Part shown: positions 17,524 through 25,837 of the stretch, piece by piece
Layout of the letters: every line of letters starts with the position of its first letter
How positions within the stretch are numbered: position 1 is the first letter of the stretch
Source of the DNA: JBCDBD01 sp039184335
Lineage (GTDB): Bacteria > Bacteroidota > Bacteroidia > Flavobacteriales > Flavobacteriaceae
Assembly (NCBI GenBank): GCA_039184335.1
Contig: JBCDBD010000016.1
Coordinates: 3,188 to 67,187 of the forward strand
Direction of reading: 5' to 3'
DNA: 64,000 nt
Made by a program: the position numbers and the translations under genes
Notes under the pieces: generated by a model
The model's input: the letters and a program-made list of their open reading frames with translations, nothing else
What the model was told of the DNA's origin: nothing
Database searches by the model: none

Positions 17524-20145
17524 TTGGCAGCAAGCTCAAAATCGGCCAAGGTGACCCCTTTGATGAAACAGTACAATGCGATCAAGACCAAACATCCTGA
17601 TGCGTTGTTGTTATTTCGCGTGGGTGATTTTTATGAAACCTTTGGCCAAGATGCCGTGAAAGCTTCCAAAATATTGGGCATTGTACTGACCCATCGCAAC
17701 AATGGAGGTGACCAAACCGAATTGGCCGGCTTTCCACACCACTCCTTGAATACTTACTTGCCCAAGTTGGTCAGGGCAGGGGAGCGGGTTGCCATTTGTG
17801 ACCAATTGGAAGATCCAAAACAGACCAAGAGCATTGTGAAACGGGGGGTCACTGAACTAGTTACTCCAGGTGTGGCCATCAACGATGATATTTTAAATGC
17901 CAAGAGCAACAATTTTTTGGGTGCCCTCCATTTTGGTAGGGCCTTCTTGGGGGTTTCCTTTTTAGACATATCGACGGGCGAGTTTTTGATCAGTGAGGGC
18001 ACCGTGGAAGAGATTGATAAGTTGTTGCAAAATTTTTCACCGAACGAACTCTTGGTGTCAAAAAGCCACAAAAAAGAGTTTGCCGACTCTTTTGGCCATG
18101 GATACCATACCTTTTTTTTGGAAGATTGGATCTTTCAGGAAGATTATGCGCGTGAGAGTCTCACTGCACACTTCAAGACCAAAACCCTGCAGGGTTTTGG
18201 CGTAGAACGCCTTACCCACGGCATTATTGCTGCTGGTGCGGTATTGCATTACCTTTCTGAGACGCAACACCATCGACTACAGCACATCAACCGGTTGCTC
18301 CGCATTGCAGACGAAGATGTTGTTTGGATGGACCGCTTCACCATCCGTAATCTTGAGCTTTACCAATCAAGCCATAGTAATGCCGTTACATTATTGGATG
18401 TTATCGACAAAACCTTGTCGCCGATGGGTGGGCGCCTATTAAAGCGATGGTTGGCACTTCCTTTGAAGCATATTGAAAGAATACGGAGACGGCACCAAGT
18501 GGTAGGGCATCTCAAAGAAGACGGAGCAGTGTTGGAAAAACTACAGCATTGGATCAGGCCCATGGGTGATTTAGAGCGGTTGATCTCAAAAGTGGCCACG
18601 GGAAAAATCAATCCTAAAGAGGTAGTACACCTTAAAAATTCACTTGAAGCCGTTTTGCCCATCAAACAGTCGACCCTTGAAAGCAGCAATGGGGCACTGC
18701 AAGAAATTGGAGAACAACTTCACTCCTGTGACATGCTACGGACTAAAATAAAGGAAATGCTCTATGAAGATGCACCGGTGCATATCGCAAAAGGCCAGAC
18801 CATAGCCAGGGGCTATTCACAAGAACTTGACGAACTGCGCGAATTGGCGTTTTCAAGTAAAGATTACCTTGATAAGATGCTACAGCGTGAAATGGAGCAG
18901 ACGGGTATCACTTCACTCAAAATCTCATCAAACAATGTTTTTGGGTATTATATCGAAGTTCGAAACACCCATAAAGATAAGGTGCCCGAAACCTGGATAC
19001 GCAAGCAGACCTTGGTCAATGCGGAACGTTACATCACTGAAGAGCTCAAGACATACGAAGCCAAGATTTTAGGGGCCGAAGAACGTATTTTAAGCCTAGA
19101 ACAGCAGCTTTTTGAACAATTGTTGGTTTGGTTACAAGAATACATTCCCCAAGTTCAGCAAAATGCCCGACATATCGCCCAATTGGATTGCCTCTGTGCG
19201 TTTGCCCAATTGGCCAAGGAAAATAAATATGTAGCTCCAGAGCTTGATGATTCGACAGCATTGGAAATCAAGGGAGGGCGGCACCCGGTCATTGAAAAAC
19301 AATTGCCTCTAGGCGAAAGTTATATTGCCAATGATGTGCTGCTCAATCGCAATGATCAGCAGATCATTATGATCACGGGCCCCAATATGAGTGGTAAATC
19401 GGCAATATTGCGGCAGACCGCCCTACTGGTGCTACTGGCCCAGATAGGCAGTTTTGTGCCTGCACAAGCTGCTAAAATTGGAGTGGTCGACAAGATTTTT
19501 ACCCGAGTGGGCGCCAGTGACAACATTTCGATGGGCGAGTCAACCTTTATGGTCGAAATGAACGAGACGGCTTCTATCTTGAACAACCTTTCAGAGCGTA
19601 GTTTGGTCCTGTTGGATGAAATTGGGCGTGGCACCAGTACTTACGATGGAATCTCGATTGCCTGGGCCATCTCAGAATACCTGCATGAACACCCCGCACG
19701 TGCAAAGACCCTTTTCGCCACGCATTATCACGAACTCAACAAAATGACCGATAGTTTCGCGCGTATCAAGAACTACAACGTATCGATTCGTGAACTGAAA
19801 GACAACGTACTTTTTTTGAGAAAGTTGGTGCCAGGGGGCAGCAAACATAGCTTTGGCATACACGTGGCCAAAATGGCCGGTTTGCCACAGCAGGTCATAC
19901 AAAAGGCCAACAAGATCTTGAAACAGTTGGAACAATCACAAACAAAGGAGGATATCGGTGATACCCTACAGTCAGCACACCAGCAGATGCAATTGAGTTT
20001 CTTCAATCTTGATGACCCACTTTTAGAAGAGATCAAGGAAGAAATACTGCACTTAGATATTGATACATTGACTCCGGTAGCGGCACTGATGAAGTTGAAT
20101 GAGATCAAACGCTTACTGACCAAAAAGAAAAAGGCCAGTTCATAA
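17524..20145 (+). CDS. mutS: DNA mismatch repair protein MutS
   Basis: 873 residues. The mismatch-recognition motif FRVGDFYETF (Phe-x-Glu) is near residue 37. Core and clamp domains follow, then the ATPase with Walker A TGPNMSGKS (about 618-626), the ST-rich MGESTFMVEMNETA, Walker B LVLLDEIGRGTSTYDG and the ATHYHEL switch. It ends with a short C-terminal domain. The start is TTG at 17524: an in-frame TAA lies 9 nt upstream and there is no ATG before residue 14, so translation from TTG best keeps the family N-terminus KVTPLMKQYN. MutS binds mismatches and recruits MutL. Confidence 0.97.
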   Translation: MAASSKSAKVTPLMKQYNAIKTKHPDALLLFRVGDFYETFGQDAVKASKILGIVLTHRNNGGDQTELAGFPHHSLNTYLPKLVRAGERVAICDQLEDPKQTKSIVKRGVTELVTPGVAINDDILNAKSNNFLGALHFGRAFLGVSFLDISTGEFLISEGTVEEIDKLLQNFSPNELLVSKSHKKEFADSFGHGYHTFFLEDWIFQEDYARESLTAHFKTKTLQGFGVERLTHGIIAAGAVLHYLSETQHHRLQHINRLLRIADEDVVWMDRFTIRNLELYQSSHSNAVTLLDVIDKTLSPMGGRLLKRWLALPLKHIERIRRRHQVVGHLKEDGAVLEKLQHWIRPMGDLERLISKVATGKINPKEVVHLKNSLEAVLPIKQSTLESSNGALQEIGEQLHSCDMLRTKIKEMLYEDAPVHIAKGQTIARGYSQELDELRELAFSSKDYLDKMLQREMEQTGITSLKISSNNVFGYYIEVRNTHKDKVPETWIRKQTLVNAERYITEELKTYEAKILGAEERILSLEQQLFEQLLVWLQEYIPQVQQNARHIAQLDCLCAFAQLAKENKYVAPELDDSTALEIKGGRHPVIEKQLPLGESYIANDVLLNRNDQQIIMITGPNMSGKSAILRQTALLVLLAQIGSFVPAQAAKIGVVDKIFTRVGASDNISMGESTFMVEMNETASILNNLSERSLVLLDEIGRGTSTYDGISIAWAISEYLHEHPARAKTLFATHYHELNKMTDSFARIKNYNVSIRELKDNVLFLRKLVPGGSKHSFGIHVAKMAGLPQQVIQKANKILKQLEQSQTKEDIGDTLQSAHQQMQLSFFNLDDPLLEEIKEEILHLDIDTLTPVAALMKLNEIKRLLTKKKKASS

Positions 20146-20213
20146 AATAGTCAGTTGTCATGCCCTGCAATTGCTTTTCAATGATTTTTTCTTTCTATTT
20201 TGTTGAAATGTAT

Positions 20214-20221
20214 TAAATTTG
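20214..20221 (+). promoter_or_regulatory. Candidate -7 box for the tRNA genes
   Basis: TAAATTTG fits TAnnTTTG and lies 40 nt before tRNA-Gly. A TTG at the normal 17-23 nt spacing is missing (TTG copies lie 11 and 8 nt upstream), so this is a partial match. Confidence 0.35.
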
Positions 20222-20261
20222 CATCCGCATCGTTCAAAGCGGTGAACATGTTCCTTAAAAC

Positions 20262-20334
20262 GCGAAAATAGCTCAGTTGGTAGAGCATCACCTTGCCAAG
20301 GTGGAGGTCGCGGGTTCGAATCCCGTTTTTCGCT
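20262..20334 (+). tRNA. tRNA-Gly (anticodon GCC)
   Basis: 73 nt. Acceptor stem GCGAAAA/TTTTCGC, D arm GCTCAGTTGGTAGAGC, anticodon arm ACCTT-GCC-AAGGT, variable loop GGAGGTC and T arm CGGGTTCGAATCCCG. CCA is not encoded. A sequence ending in GGAGT plus a nine-T run follows at about 20343-20378 and may be a weak terminator. Confidence 0.97.
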
Positions 20335-20392
20335 CTACTTCGACTCCGCTCAGTCACCAAGGGTGGAGTTTTTTTTTGAATGCAGGTCCAAG

Positions 20393-20477
20393 GCTCGAGT
20401 GGTGGAATTGGTAGACACGTTGGACTTAAAATCCAATGGCCATTGTGGCCGTGCGGGTTCAAGTCCCGCCTCGAGTA
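20393..20477 (+). tRNA. tRNA-Leu (anticodon TAA)
   Basis: 85 nt class II tRNA. Acceptor stem GCTCGAG pairs with CTCGAGT (one G-U at the end). Anticodon stem TTGGA/TCCAA encloses CTTAAAA with anticodon TAA. There is a long variable arm (TGGCCATTGTGGCCG) and a T arm GCGGGTTCAAGTCCCGC. CCA is not encoded. Confidence 0.97.
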
Positions 20478-20481
20478 CAAT

Positions 20482-20511
20482 AAAGCCGAGATTTAACGTC
20501 TCGGCTTTTTA
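20482..20511 (+). terminator. Rho-independent terminator after tRNA-Leu
   Basis: A 10-bp perfect stem AAAGCCGAGA/TCTCGGCTTT with a 7-nt loop, running into a T tract on the plus strand, 5 nt after the tRNA. Confidence 0.85.
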
Positions 20512-20546
20512 CTTCAGTTACATCATAAGTACAACAAACTGATACT

Positions 20547-20847
20547 TTACTGCTCTTCCAAATACCGTCGAAAATCCATGCTAGAATGCAAAACACGAAC
20601 AATCAAAACGTCCTGTCCTTCACACACAAAAAAGATGATATGGGATTGATAGGTAAAGCATGATAGATTATCTGCAATTTCGGATGCATCGTGGCCCCAT
20701 ATGATCATTGCTGGCAATACCCTCAAAACAGGTAATTAAACCTCCAATATATTTTTTGACTTGGGACACACCCCAATTTTCAAGGGTGTATTCAACAATG
20801 TTTTCAATATCACTATCAGCCTTTTGAGATAAGCGATATCTACTCAT
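20547..20847 (-). pseudogene. parE: Frameshifted ParE/RelE-type toxin
   Basis: From the ATG at 20847 the frame reads MSRYRLSQKADSDIENIVEY, then TLENWGVSQVKKYIGGLITC and FEGIASNDHMG, a typical ParE N-terminal half. It then stops after 59 residues at 20668. The +1 frame from the run GGGG near 20695 continues GHDASEIADNLSCFTYQSH, IIFFVCEGQDVLIVRVLHSS and MDFRRYLEEQ-stop, which is the missing ParE C-terminal half. One extra base, most simply a fourth G, accounts for the break. The start overlaps the antitoxin stop as ATGA. The toxin is probably inactive unless frameshifting or a base-calling error restores it. Confidence 0.85.
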
Positions 20848-21092
20848 TTTTTAATGTGCCTGTCCAAAACACTTTGCAAAATATCTTCAGCCGAACGCTT
20901 ACTCACACCACTATCTAATCCTTCTTGAATTGCCTTTTTCAAGGCAATAAACTTATCATTATCCTCTTGGTCGCGGCGAAGCAGTTCACGCAGATATTCA
21001 CTGTCATTGGTATAGTGACCACTGGCAATACGGGATTTAATCCATTCTTCTTGCTGTTCAGTAACGGTAATTGTTTTTCGAATAATCGACAT
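20844..21092 (-). CDS. parD: ParD-type ribbon-helix-helix antitoxin
   Basis: 82 residues. The N-terminus RKTITVTEQQEEWIKSRIAS, then GHYTNDSEYLRELLRRDQED, is the ParD/RHH DNA-binding part; the C-terminal half (ALKKAIQEGLDSGVSKRSAE) is the segment that wraps the toxin. It is the first gene of the pair and overlaps the toxin start by 4 nt. A perfect 7-bp-arm dyad lies 26 nt upstream of its ATG and is the likely autoregulatory operator. The antitoxin looks intact although its toxin is frameshifted. Confidence 0.9.
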   Translation of the reverse strand: MSIIRKTITVTEQQEEWIKSRIASGHYTNDSEYLRELLRRDQEDNDKFIALKKAIQEGLDSGVSKRSAEDILQSVLDRHIKK

Positions 21093-21117
21093 AGCTCAGT
21101 CCTTGCTTTATTCCAAT

Positions 21118-21136
21118 AGTATGAATATATCATACT
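21118..21136 (-). promoter_or_regulatory. Dyad upstream of parD, likely autoregulatory operator
   Basis: AGTATGA-N5-TCATACT, a perfect inverted repeat with 7-bp arms. On the minus strand it overlaps TATATTCA, which lies 20 nt after a TTG and resembles a degenerate -7 box. ParD antitoxins normally bind such palindromes over their own promoter. Confidence 0.6.
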
Positions 21137-21234
21137 TTTTTGTCTTTTGCAAGTTTTTGTGGTCAATATTCTGTCAAGCATGACCTTCTGGTTCATCATC
21201 AATAAACTCTAATGTTTGGTTTTTTTCTTTGATA

Positions 21235-21265
21235 TTGATTGCCAATGATCATTTGGTTAAGTTTG
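21235..21265 (+). promoter_or_regulatory. Bacteroidota-type promoter for the aldo/keto reductase
   Basis: TTG at 21235-21237, 20 nt, then TAAGTTTG at 21258-21265; an exact TTG-N20-TAnnTTTG match. It is 48 nt upstream of the ATG at 21314. Confidence 0.6.
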
Positions 21266-21313
21266 TTTTGGAATTAAGAGTGGACTTCATTAAAAAACTA
21301 TCTGGGCAATCGC

Positions 21314-22300
21314 ATGAATTATAGAAAATTGGGAAAAACAGGATTGGAAGTTTCCGAAATTAGCTTGGGAACTTGGCAAGTCGGGGGAAAATGGGGAAGT
21401 GAATTTAACGACAAGAATGCAACATATATTCTAAATGAGGCCGTTGATAGGGGAATCAACTTTATTGACACTGCCGATGTCTATGAAAATGGGTTAAGTG
21501 AACGCGCAGTAGGAAAGCTGATCAGATCACGCAGTGAGAAAGTTTATATCGCGACCAAGTGTGGAAGATTTATCGACCCCCATGTCAGTGCCGGATACCA
21601 ACCAAAGGTTCTTCGGGAATATGTAGAGAAAAGTCTAAAAAATACAGGATTGGATTGCATAGACTTGATCCAATTACACTGTCCGCCCACAGCAGTATAT
21701 TATCGGCAAGAAATCTTTGAGGAATTTGAAAAACTCAAGGATGAAGGAAAGATAGCAAACTTGGGTGTAAGTGTCGAAAAAGTTGAAGAGGCATTAAAAG
21801 CAATTGAATACCCCAATGTGACTACTGTTCAAATAATTTTTAACATGTTTCGACATCGCCCTGCAGAGTTACTTTTTCAGGAAGCTAAAAAACGAAATGT
21901 TGGCATCATAGCAAGAGTTCCATCGGCAAGTGGGATGCTGACCGGAAAATTCAATGCAACAACCAAATTTTCGACTGAAGACCACCGTCACTTTAATCGA
22001 AAAGGGGAAGCGTTTGATCAAGGAGAGACTTTTTCAGGTATTGACTATACAACTGGTCTTGAGGCTGTTGACAAATTAAGGTCACTGTTTCCGAGTGAAA
22101 TCGGATTGGTGAATATTGCCATAAAGTGGATTTTGATGTTTCAAGAGGTAAGCTGTGTTATTCCAGGGGTATCAAAAATAGATCAATTATATGCTAACTT
22201 AGAAACTTTGAATATCCGAAATCTTTCCAACAAGGAGTTGGTTTCGGTGAAAGCCGTTTATGATAGATTAATCCGTCCATCTGTGCATCATCGGTGGTAA
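21314..22300 (+). CDS. Aldo/keto reductase
   Basis: 328 residues forming a (beta/alpha)8 NADPH-dependent oxidoreductase. The catalytic tetrad is visible: Asp52 and Tyr57 in INFIDTADVYENG, Lys82 in VYIATKCG and His122 in DLIQLHCPP. The C-terminal cofactor region includes IKWILMFQEVSCVIPGVSK. It resembles the Tas/YajO-like group acting on aldehydes or sugars; the substrate is unknown. It has its own consensus promoter. Confidence 0.93.
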   Translation: MNYRKLGKTGLEVSEISLGTWQVGGKWGSEFNDKNATYILNEAVDRGINFIDTADVYENGLSERAVGKLIRSRSEKVYIATKCGRFIDPHVSAGYQPKVLREYVEKSLKNTGLDCIDLIQLHCPPTAVYYRQEIFEEFEKLKDEGKIANLGVSVEKVEEALKAIEYPNVTTVQIIFNMFRHRPAELLFQEAKKRNVGIIARVPSASGMLTGKFNATTKFSTEDHRHFNRKGEAFDQGETFSGIDYTTGLEAVDKLRSLFPSEIGLVNIAIKWILMFQEVSCVIPGVSKIDQLYANLETLNIRNLSNKELVSVKAVYDRLIRPSVHHRW

Positions 22301-22324
22301 AAAGAAAATCACCTGGAAAGAAAA

Positions 22325-22369
22325 GCTACATCTATGGATTGCCCTTATTCATGGGCGAGGCTCTGTAGC
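22325..22369 (+). other. Possible structured RNA hairpin between genes
   Basis: Outer stem GCTACA/TGTAGC encloses an inner TTGCCC/GGGCGA stem with internal loops, in the 102-nt gap between the reductase and DUF3592 genes. No T-run follows, so it is not a standard terminator; it could be a processing or mRNA-end structure, or chance. Confidence 0.25.
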
Positions 22370-22402
22370 CAAGCCAGTATGCATCAAAATATATAATTTA
22401 AG

Positions 22403-22870
22403 ATGAACATACCTTTTGTGGTTGGCGTCGGTTTTTCCATGTTTTGCACTTGGATGCTCTTATATTCCCTACGCCGTTATAAAAAAAGTCTGGCCAGCAT
22501 AAATTGGCCCACCGCCCAAGGAGTGATACTGGAAGTTCGACTTTGGGGAAAGCGTAACGTTAGAGGAGAAATGCTTGATTTGGAAAAGTTAAGCATAAAA
22601 TATAGCTATGCTGTTCAAGAAACTGCATACCAAGGCACTACGCCGGCATTTTATACCCTGGTATATCCAGAAACCGTAGATTTTGCGAACAACCATCCAG
22701 AGAATAGTAAGATCAAGGTGTACTACCGGCCTGAAAATCCGGCTGAATCTGTGCTAATACCTGGACCCAGACAAGGAAACAAACGTTTTAGCGATATATT
22801 GGTAGCTGGTTTAGGGCTGATGATAGCTGCGATCATTGCCCTTTTGGGGGCATTGGGAATATTAGGGTAA
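22403..22870 (+). CDS. DUF3592 domain membrane protein
   Basis: 155 residues with a hydrophobic N-terminal segment and a second one at the C-terminus (LVAGLGLMIAAIIALLGALG). The soluble middle has the DUF3592 pattern: WPTAQGVILEVRLW, SIKYSYAVQETAYQG and KIKVYYRPENPAESVL. Members are small two-helix membrane proteins of unknown role. No operon partner is evident. Confidence 0.88.
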   Translation: MNIPFVVGVGFSMFCTWMLLYSLRRYKKSLASINWPTAQGVILEVRLWGKRNVRGEMLDLEKLSIKYSYAVQETAYQGTTPAFYTLVYPETVDFANNHPENSKIKVYYRPENPAESVLIPGPRQGNKRFSDILVAGLGLMIAAIIALLGALGILG

Positions 22871-22974
22871 ATGCATTTCGAGCTGTGGCATGCAAGACAA
22901 AAGATGATGCCCCTAGTCAATTTTTGACACAACCCTTTTCCCTTTTCCACATCTCAAAATAAAAATGAAACACC

Positions 22975-23406
22975 TTGAAAAATACACGTCAACTTATTGT
23001 AGCGACAGTAATTTCACTCCTCACGATTGCCCCCATATCTTGTAATAGTGATGATGATTCCAATTCAGATTGTCAAGATGCAATCTGCACTACCGTCCTG
23101 GTCAGAATTATGGTATCCATTACAGATCAAAATCAAGACCCGGTAGCCCTAGATTCCTTTAAGGTTGTCAATAGGGAAAATGGAAATGATATGACGATAG
23201 CACTTACCCCATCTGAGCTTGCCGCTGCACAGCAATTTGGGCAGTATCCGCTGATAGAGGATGGAAGCCTTGGAGTAAACCAAGAGCGACAAATTCAATT
23301 TCAAGGGTTTGTTAACAACCAAGAAGTCATTAGTAGTGATTATACGGTCGGTACGGACTGTTGCCACGTCGGGTTGGTCGATGGAAATTTACAGCTTACA
23401 CTTTAA
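22975..23406 (+). CDS. Small hypothetical lipoprotein
   Basis: 143 residues. Translation must begin at TTG (22975), because an in-frame TGA lies just upstream and the first in-frame ATG is well inside the protein. The N-terminus KNTRQLIVATVISLLTIAPI is a lipoprotein signal ending at Cys, followed by NSDDDSNSD, an acidic run like the surface-export signal of Bacteroidota lipoproteins. The mature part (about 110 residues, with CQDAIC and DCCHVG) looks like a beta-sandwich. I recognise no family. Confidence 0.65.
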   Translation: MKNTRQLIVATVISLLTIAPISCNSDDDSNSDCQDAICTTVLVRIMVSITDQNQDPVALDSFKVVNRENGNDMTIALTPSELAAAQQFGQYPLIEDGSLGVNQERQIQFQGFVNNQEVISSDYTVGTDCCHVGLVDGNLQLTL

Positions 23407-23519
23407 GAGGCTTGCACACGTGTGAAAATGGTTGTATCACATAGGTGCTTGTACATGCGTATTTTTGGTGTTTTCAAATACTAGCTGTAAGACCACATTG
23501 GACCAAATCATCGATCACT

Positions 23520-23984
23520 ATGAAAAAAATAACAACAATTACGCTTTGCACAATACTTGTATCGAGTTGCACAGGATCATCAGATAAAGGGTATTCTGAA
23601 GAAAAAGACAGGAAAATGGTGTTTGAAATACTCGAAAATTTAGATAGCCATACCCTTGATATCGATGAAAAAATGAGTGTTTCTTCAGAAGACATCGTAC
23701 ATATGGCGCAGGGAAACCATGCAATTACAAACCTTGAGGACCTTAGGGCAATGTTTATTGAAGAACGTAATTGGGGCCATTCTGAAATGAAGCACGAGGC
23801 TTTTGAAATATATAGTTTTGACGATCATGTTATCGTACGTGGTGGGGTCAAGGGCATATGGTATTCAAAAGAGGGAAACAATCAAATGCCTTTCAAGACG
23901 AATAATTTGATAACACTCAAAAGAACCGAAGATGGAGAATTGAAAATATGGCATGTCATCTTTAATAGCACAGAAGAAGAATAG
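23520..23984 (+). CDS. NTF2-like (DUF4440/SnoaL-type) lipoprotein
   Basis: 154 residues from the ATG at 23520, which gives a short lipoprotein signal (KKITTITLCTILVSSC). The mature part has the pattern of SnoaL/DUF4440 proteins: SEDIVHMAQGNHAI, NLEDLRAMFIEER, and paired strands EAFEIYSFDDHVIVRGGVKG then LKIWHVIFNST. Probably a periplasmic small-molecule-binding or enzymatic domain of unknown substrate. It ends with TAG. Confidence 0.75.
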   Translation: MKKITTITLCTILVSSCTGSSDKGYSEEKDRKMVFEILENLDSHTLDIDEKMSVSSEDIVHMAQGNHAITNLEDLRAMFIEERNWGHSEMKHEAFEIYSFDDHVIVRGGVKGIWYSKEGNNQMPFKTNNLITLKRTEDGELKIWHVIFNSTEEE

Positions 23985-24354
23985 CTTCAAAATTTATAAA
24001 TTGTTAATTTTAAATAAAATAATACTCCTTTTCGATACTACATACAAAAAGTTCAATTCTGGTTGATCTGAAAAAGTCAGGTCCTTTTTGCATGTCACCA
24101 ATAATCATACGCTCATTTGTGCACACTAAATAAAGAAAGCAATTTGCAACAAATTGTCAAAGAACATAGGTGTCGGATCCAAAATTGAAGACCAATTAAA
24201 AAGCTGGTATTCCTAAGATACGCAGCAATGAATTATAGCTAAAAAGCATAGATGACCTTAAAAAATGTGTTCAAGCAAATTATTAGCATTAATTTAATTT
24301 CCATTTAAAATTAAAAAAACACCTATCGGGTATCTTTTGTGAAAACGAATCTGT
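23985..24354. other. AT-rich intergenic region
   Basis: 370 nt without a credible gene on either strand. A short dyad CAATTTG-CAA-CAAATTG lies at 24140-24156. TATCTTTT near 24330 resembles a -7 box for the DinB gene but has no TTG at the right distance. Confidence 0.5.
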
Positions 24355-25029
24355 ATGAACAGAAGAAGAATTCTTAAAAATGGCCTTTTCGGTGCCATAG
24401 GTTTTCCCATAGTATTCCCAAAAACCATAAACAAAATGGCGTCCATTGATTTAGCGGGACTTTTATTGCAACGATATCCTGGAATAAGAAGAAACATTAA
24501 ATCCAGTATTTGGGACGAGCTTTCTGAAGCAGATATCAGAAAGCAACCGGTTGATATGAATTCGATAGCATGGAACATCTGGCACATGGCTCGGGCCGAA
24601 GATGTAGGAATGAACCGTTTGGTAACTGATGGGCAACAGGTTTTTGACCAATCTAATTGGATGCAAAAACTGAATATAGACATTCGTCACTTTGGTACAG
24701 GCATGACCACTGAAGAAGTGTCATTGCTCAGTGCTAACATCGACCTTGAGGGCCTTAAAAACTATCATGAAGCGGTGGGAGTGCAAACAATGGAAGTTTT
24801 TGAACAATTACCCGAATTGTCCCTTGAAGAAAATTTAGATAAAGATTACCTACACAAAGTGATGATTGATGAGGGGGTACTTCATGAAAATGCATTCTGG
24901 GTCGAAGCGTTCTACCAAACCAAGAAAAGGGCGTGGTTTCTGGCTCATATGGGATTGACCCACAGCTTCGAACACCTAGGGCAAATTATGGTCATTAGAA
25001 AGTTGTTGGGGCATAAGGGCACTCGATAA
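24355..25029 (+). CDS. DinB-family protein with a Tat-like N-terminus
   Basis: 224 residues. A DinB/YfiT-like four-helix bundle is seen from about residue 35, with likely metal-binding histidines in IAWNIWHMARAEDVGMN and in the C-terminal LTHSFEHLGQIMVIRKL. DinB proteins are often thiol-dependent metalloenzymes. The N-terminus MNRRRILKNGLFGAIGFPIV is close to a twin-arginine signal (RRxFLK plus hydrophobic stretch), so export in folded form is possible, which is unusual for DinB proteins. Confidence 0.82.
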   Translation: MNRRRILKNGLFGAIGFPIVFPKTINKMASIDLAGLLLQRYPGIRRNIKSSIWDELSEADIRKQPVDMNSIAWNIWHMARAEDVGMNRLVTDGQQVFDQSNWMQKLNIDIRHFGTGMTTEEVSLLSANIDLEGLKNYHEAVGVQTMEVFEQLPELSLEENLDKDYLHKVMIDEGVLHENAFWVEAFYQTKKRAWFLAHMGLTHSFEHLGQIMVIRKLLGHKGTR

Positions 25030-25107
25030 CCTTTAGTGTTGAAAACAAAGGCATCTCTTGTGTTTGAGCTTGCTACAGTTTATAGGATTGTTTTTTAGGT
25101 TGCCATT

Positions 25108-25698
25108 TTACTTTTTAATTTCTTTCTTTTTTAGTGTACGGCTCAACCAAGCGGGGGTAACTCCGATAAAATTGGCAATATGCTTCCAAGGTACTTCAAG
25201 AAGTATCGTTGGGTAATGTTCCTGTAAAAAAGCAAGTTGGTATTTTACATCAGAAATGGTTTTGGCCGACACAAAGTGTTTGTCCTCTAACAAGACATTC
25301 AGTAGCTTCTTTCTAAAATACAGGCTGATACCATCTGAATACAGGTAGCTTTCCAGAAAAACCTGATAGGGAATCAACACCCCTTGAACGCTGGTCATGG
25401 TGACCAGTTGGTCATTGCATTCTTCTTCGTTCAATAAGCTGACCAAATTGCTGCAAAGCCCTTTTTCTGCAAAGAATCGTGAAATGACCAACTTATTTTG
25501 GTTATGGTATTCTGAGGCGAGAATTCCGTTTGAAACGAACAAGATGTGCTTGCAAACCTTGTTTGACGGAAATACGATTACTCCCTTCTTATACGAAACT
25601 GGAGTCAATTTATTCTGAAAAGTACGCCATTCTGCCTCAGTCAGCTTCGGGCAATACTGTTCAATGTCCGCTTTTAACACAGCTAGTTGGGCATCCAT
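25108..25698 (-). CDS. Crp/Fnr-family transcriptional regulator
   Basis: 196 residues from the ATG at 25698; an in-frame start at 25758 would add 20 residues and is less like the family. It has a cyclic-nucleotide-binding-like beta-roll (YKKGVIVFPSNKVCKHILFV, SNGILASEY) and a C-terminal winged helix with WKHIANFIGVTPAWLSRTLK as the recognition helix. Bacteroidota paralogues of this type usually lack cAMP-binding residues and have poorly known ligands. It is divergent from the CocE-like hydrolase, 139 bp apart, so that gene is a possible target. Confidence 0.88.
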   Translation of the reverse strand: MDAQLAVLKADIEQYCPKLTEAEWRTFQNKLTPVSYKKGVIVFPSNKVCKHILFVSNGILASEYHNQNKLVISRFFAEKGLCSNLVSLLNEEECNDQLVTMTSVQGVLIPYQVFLESYLYSDGISLYFRKKLLNVLLEDKHFVSAKTISDVKYQLAFLQEHYPTILLEVPWKHIANFIGVTPAWLSRTLKKKEIKK

Positions 25699-25837
25699 CT
25701 CGCTAAAAATAATCATTAATCCCTTGTTTTTTGAAACTTTACTTTTTAAGCATTCCAAACTTTAACTAAGACAATTTTTCAAAGCAATATTAAAAGTACC
25801 TTGATGAAAAATAAGAAATAGTAATACGGTTTTACCG

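Noticed and set aside
20178..20480. A 100-residue minus-strand frame across the two tRNA genes
   Set aside because: It is the antisense of tRNA-Gly and tRNA-Leu; such frames are well-known false genes.
20262..21136. tRNA genes next to a toxin-antitoxin locus as a genomic-island insertion site
   Set aside because: No integrase, no direct repeat of the tRNA 3' end, and flanking genes are ordinary; nothing supports an island here.
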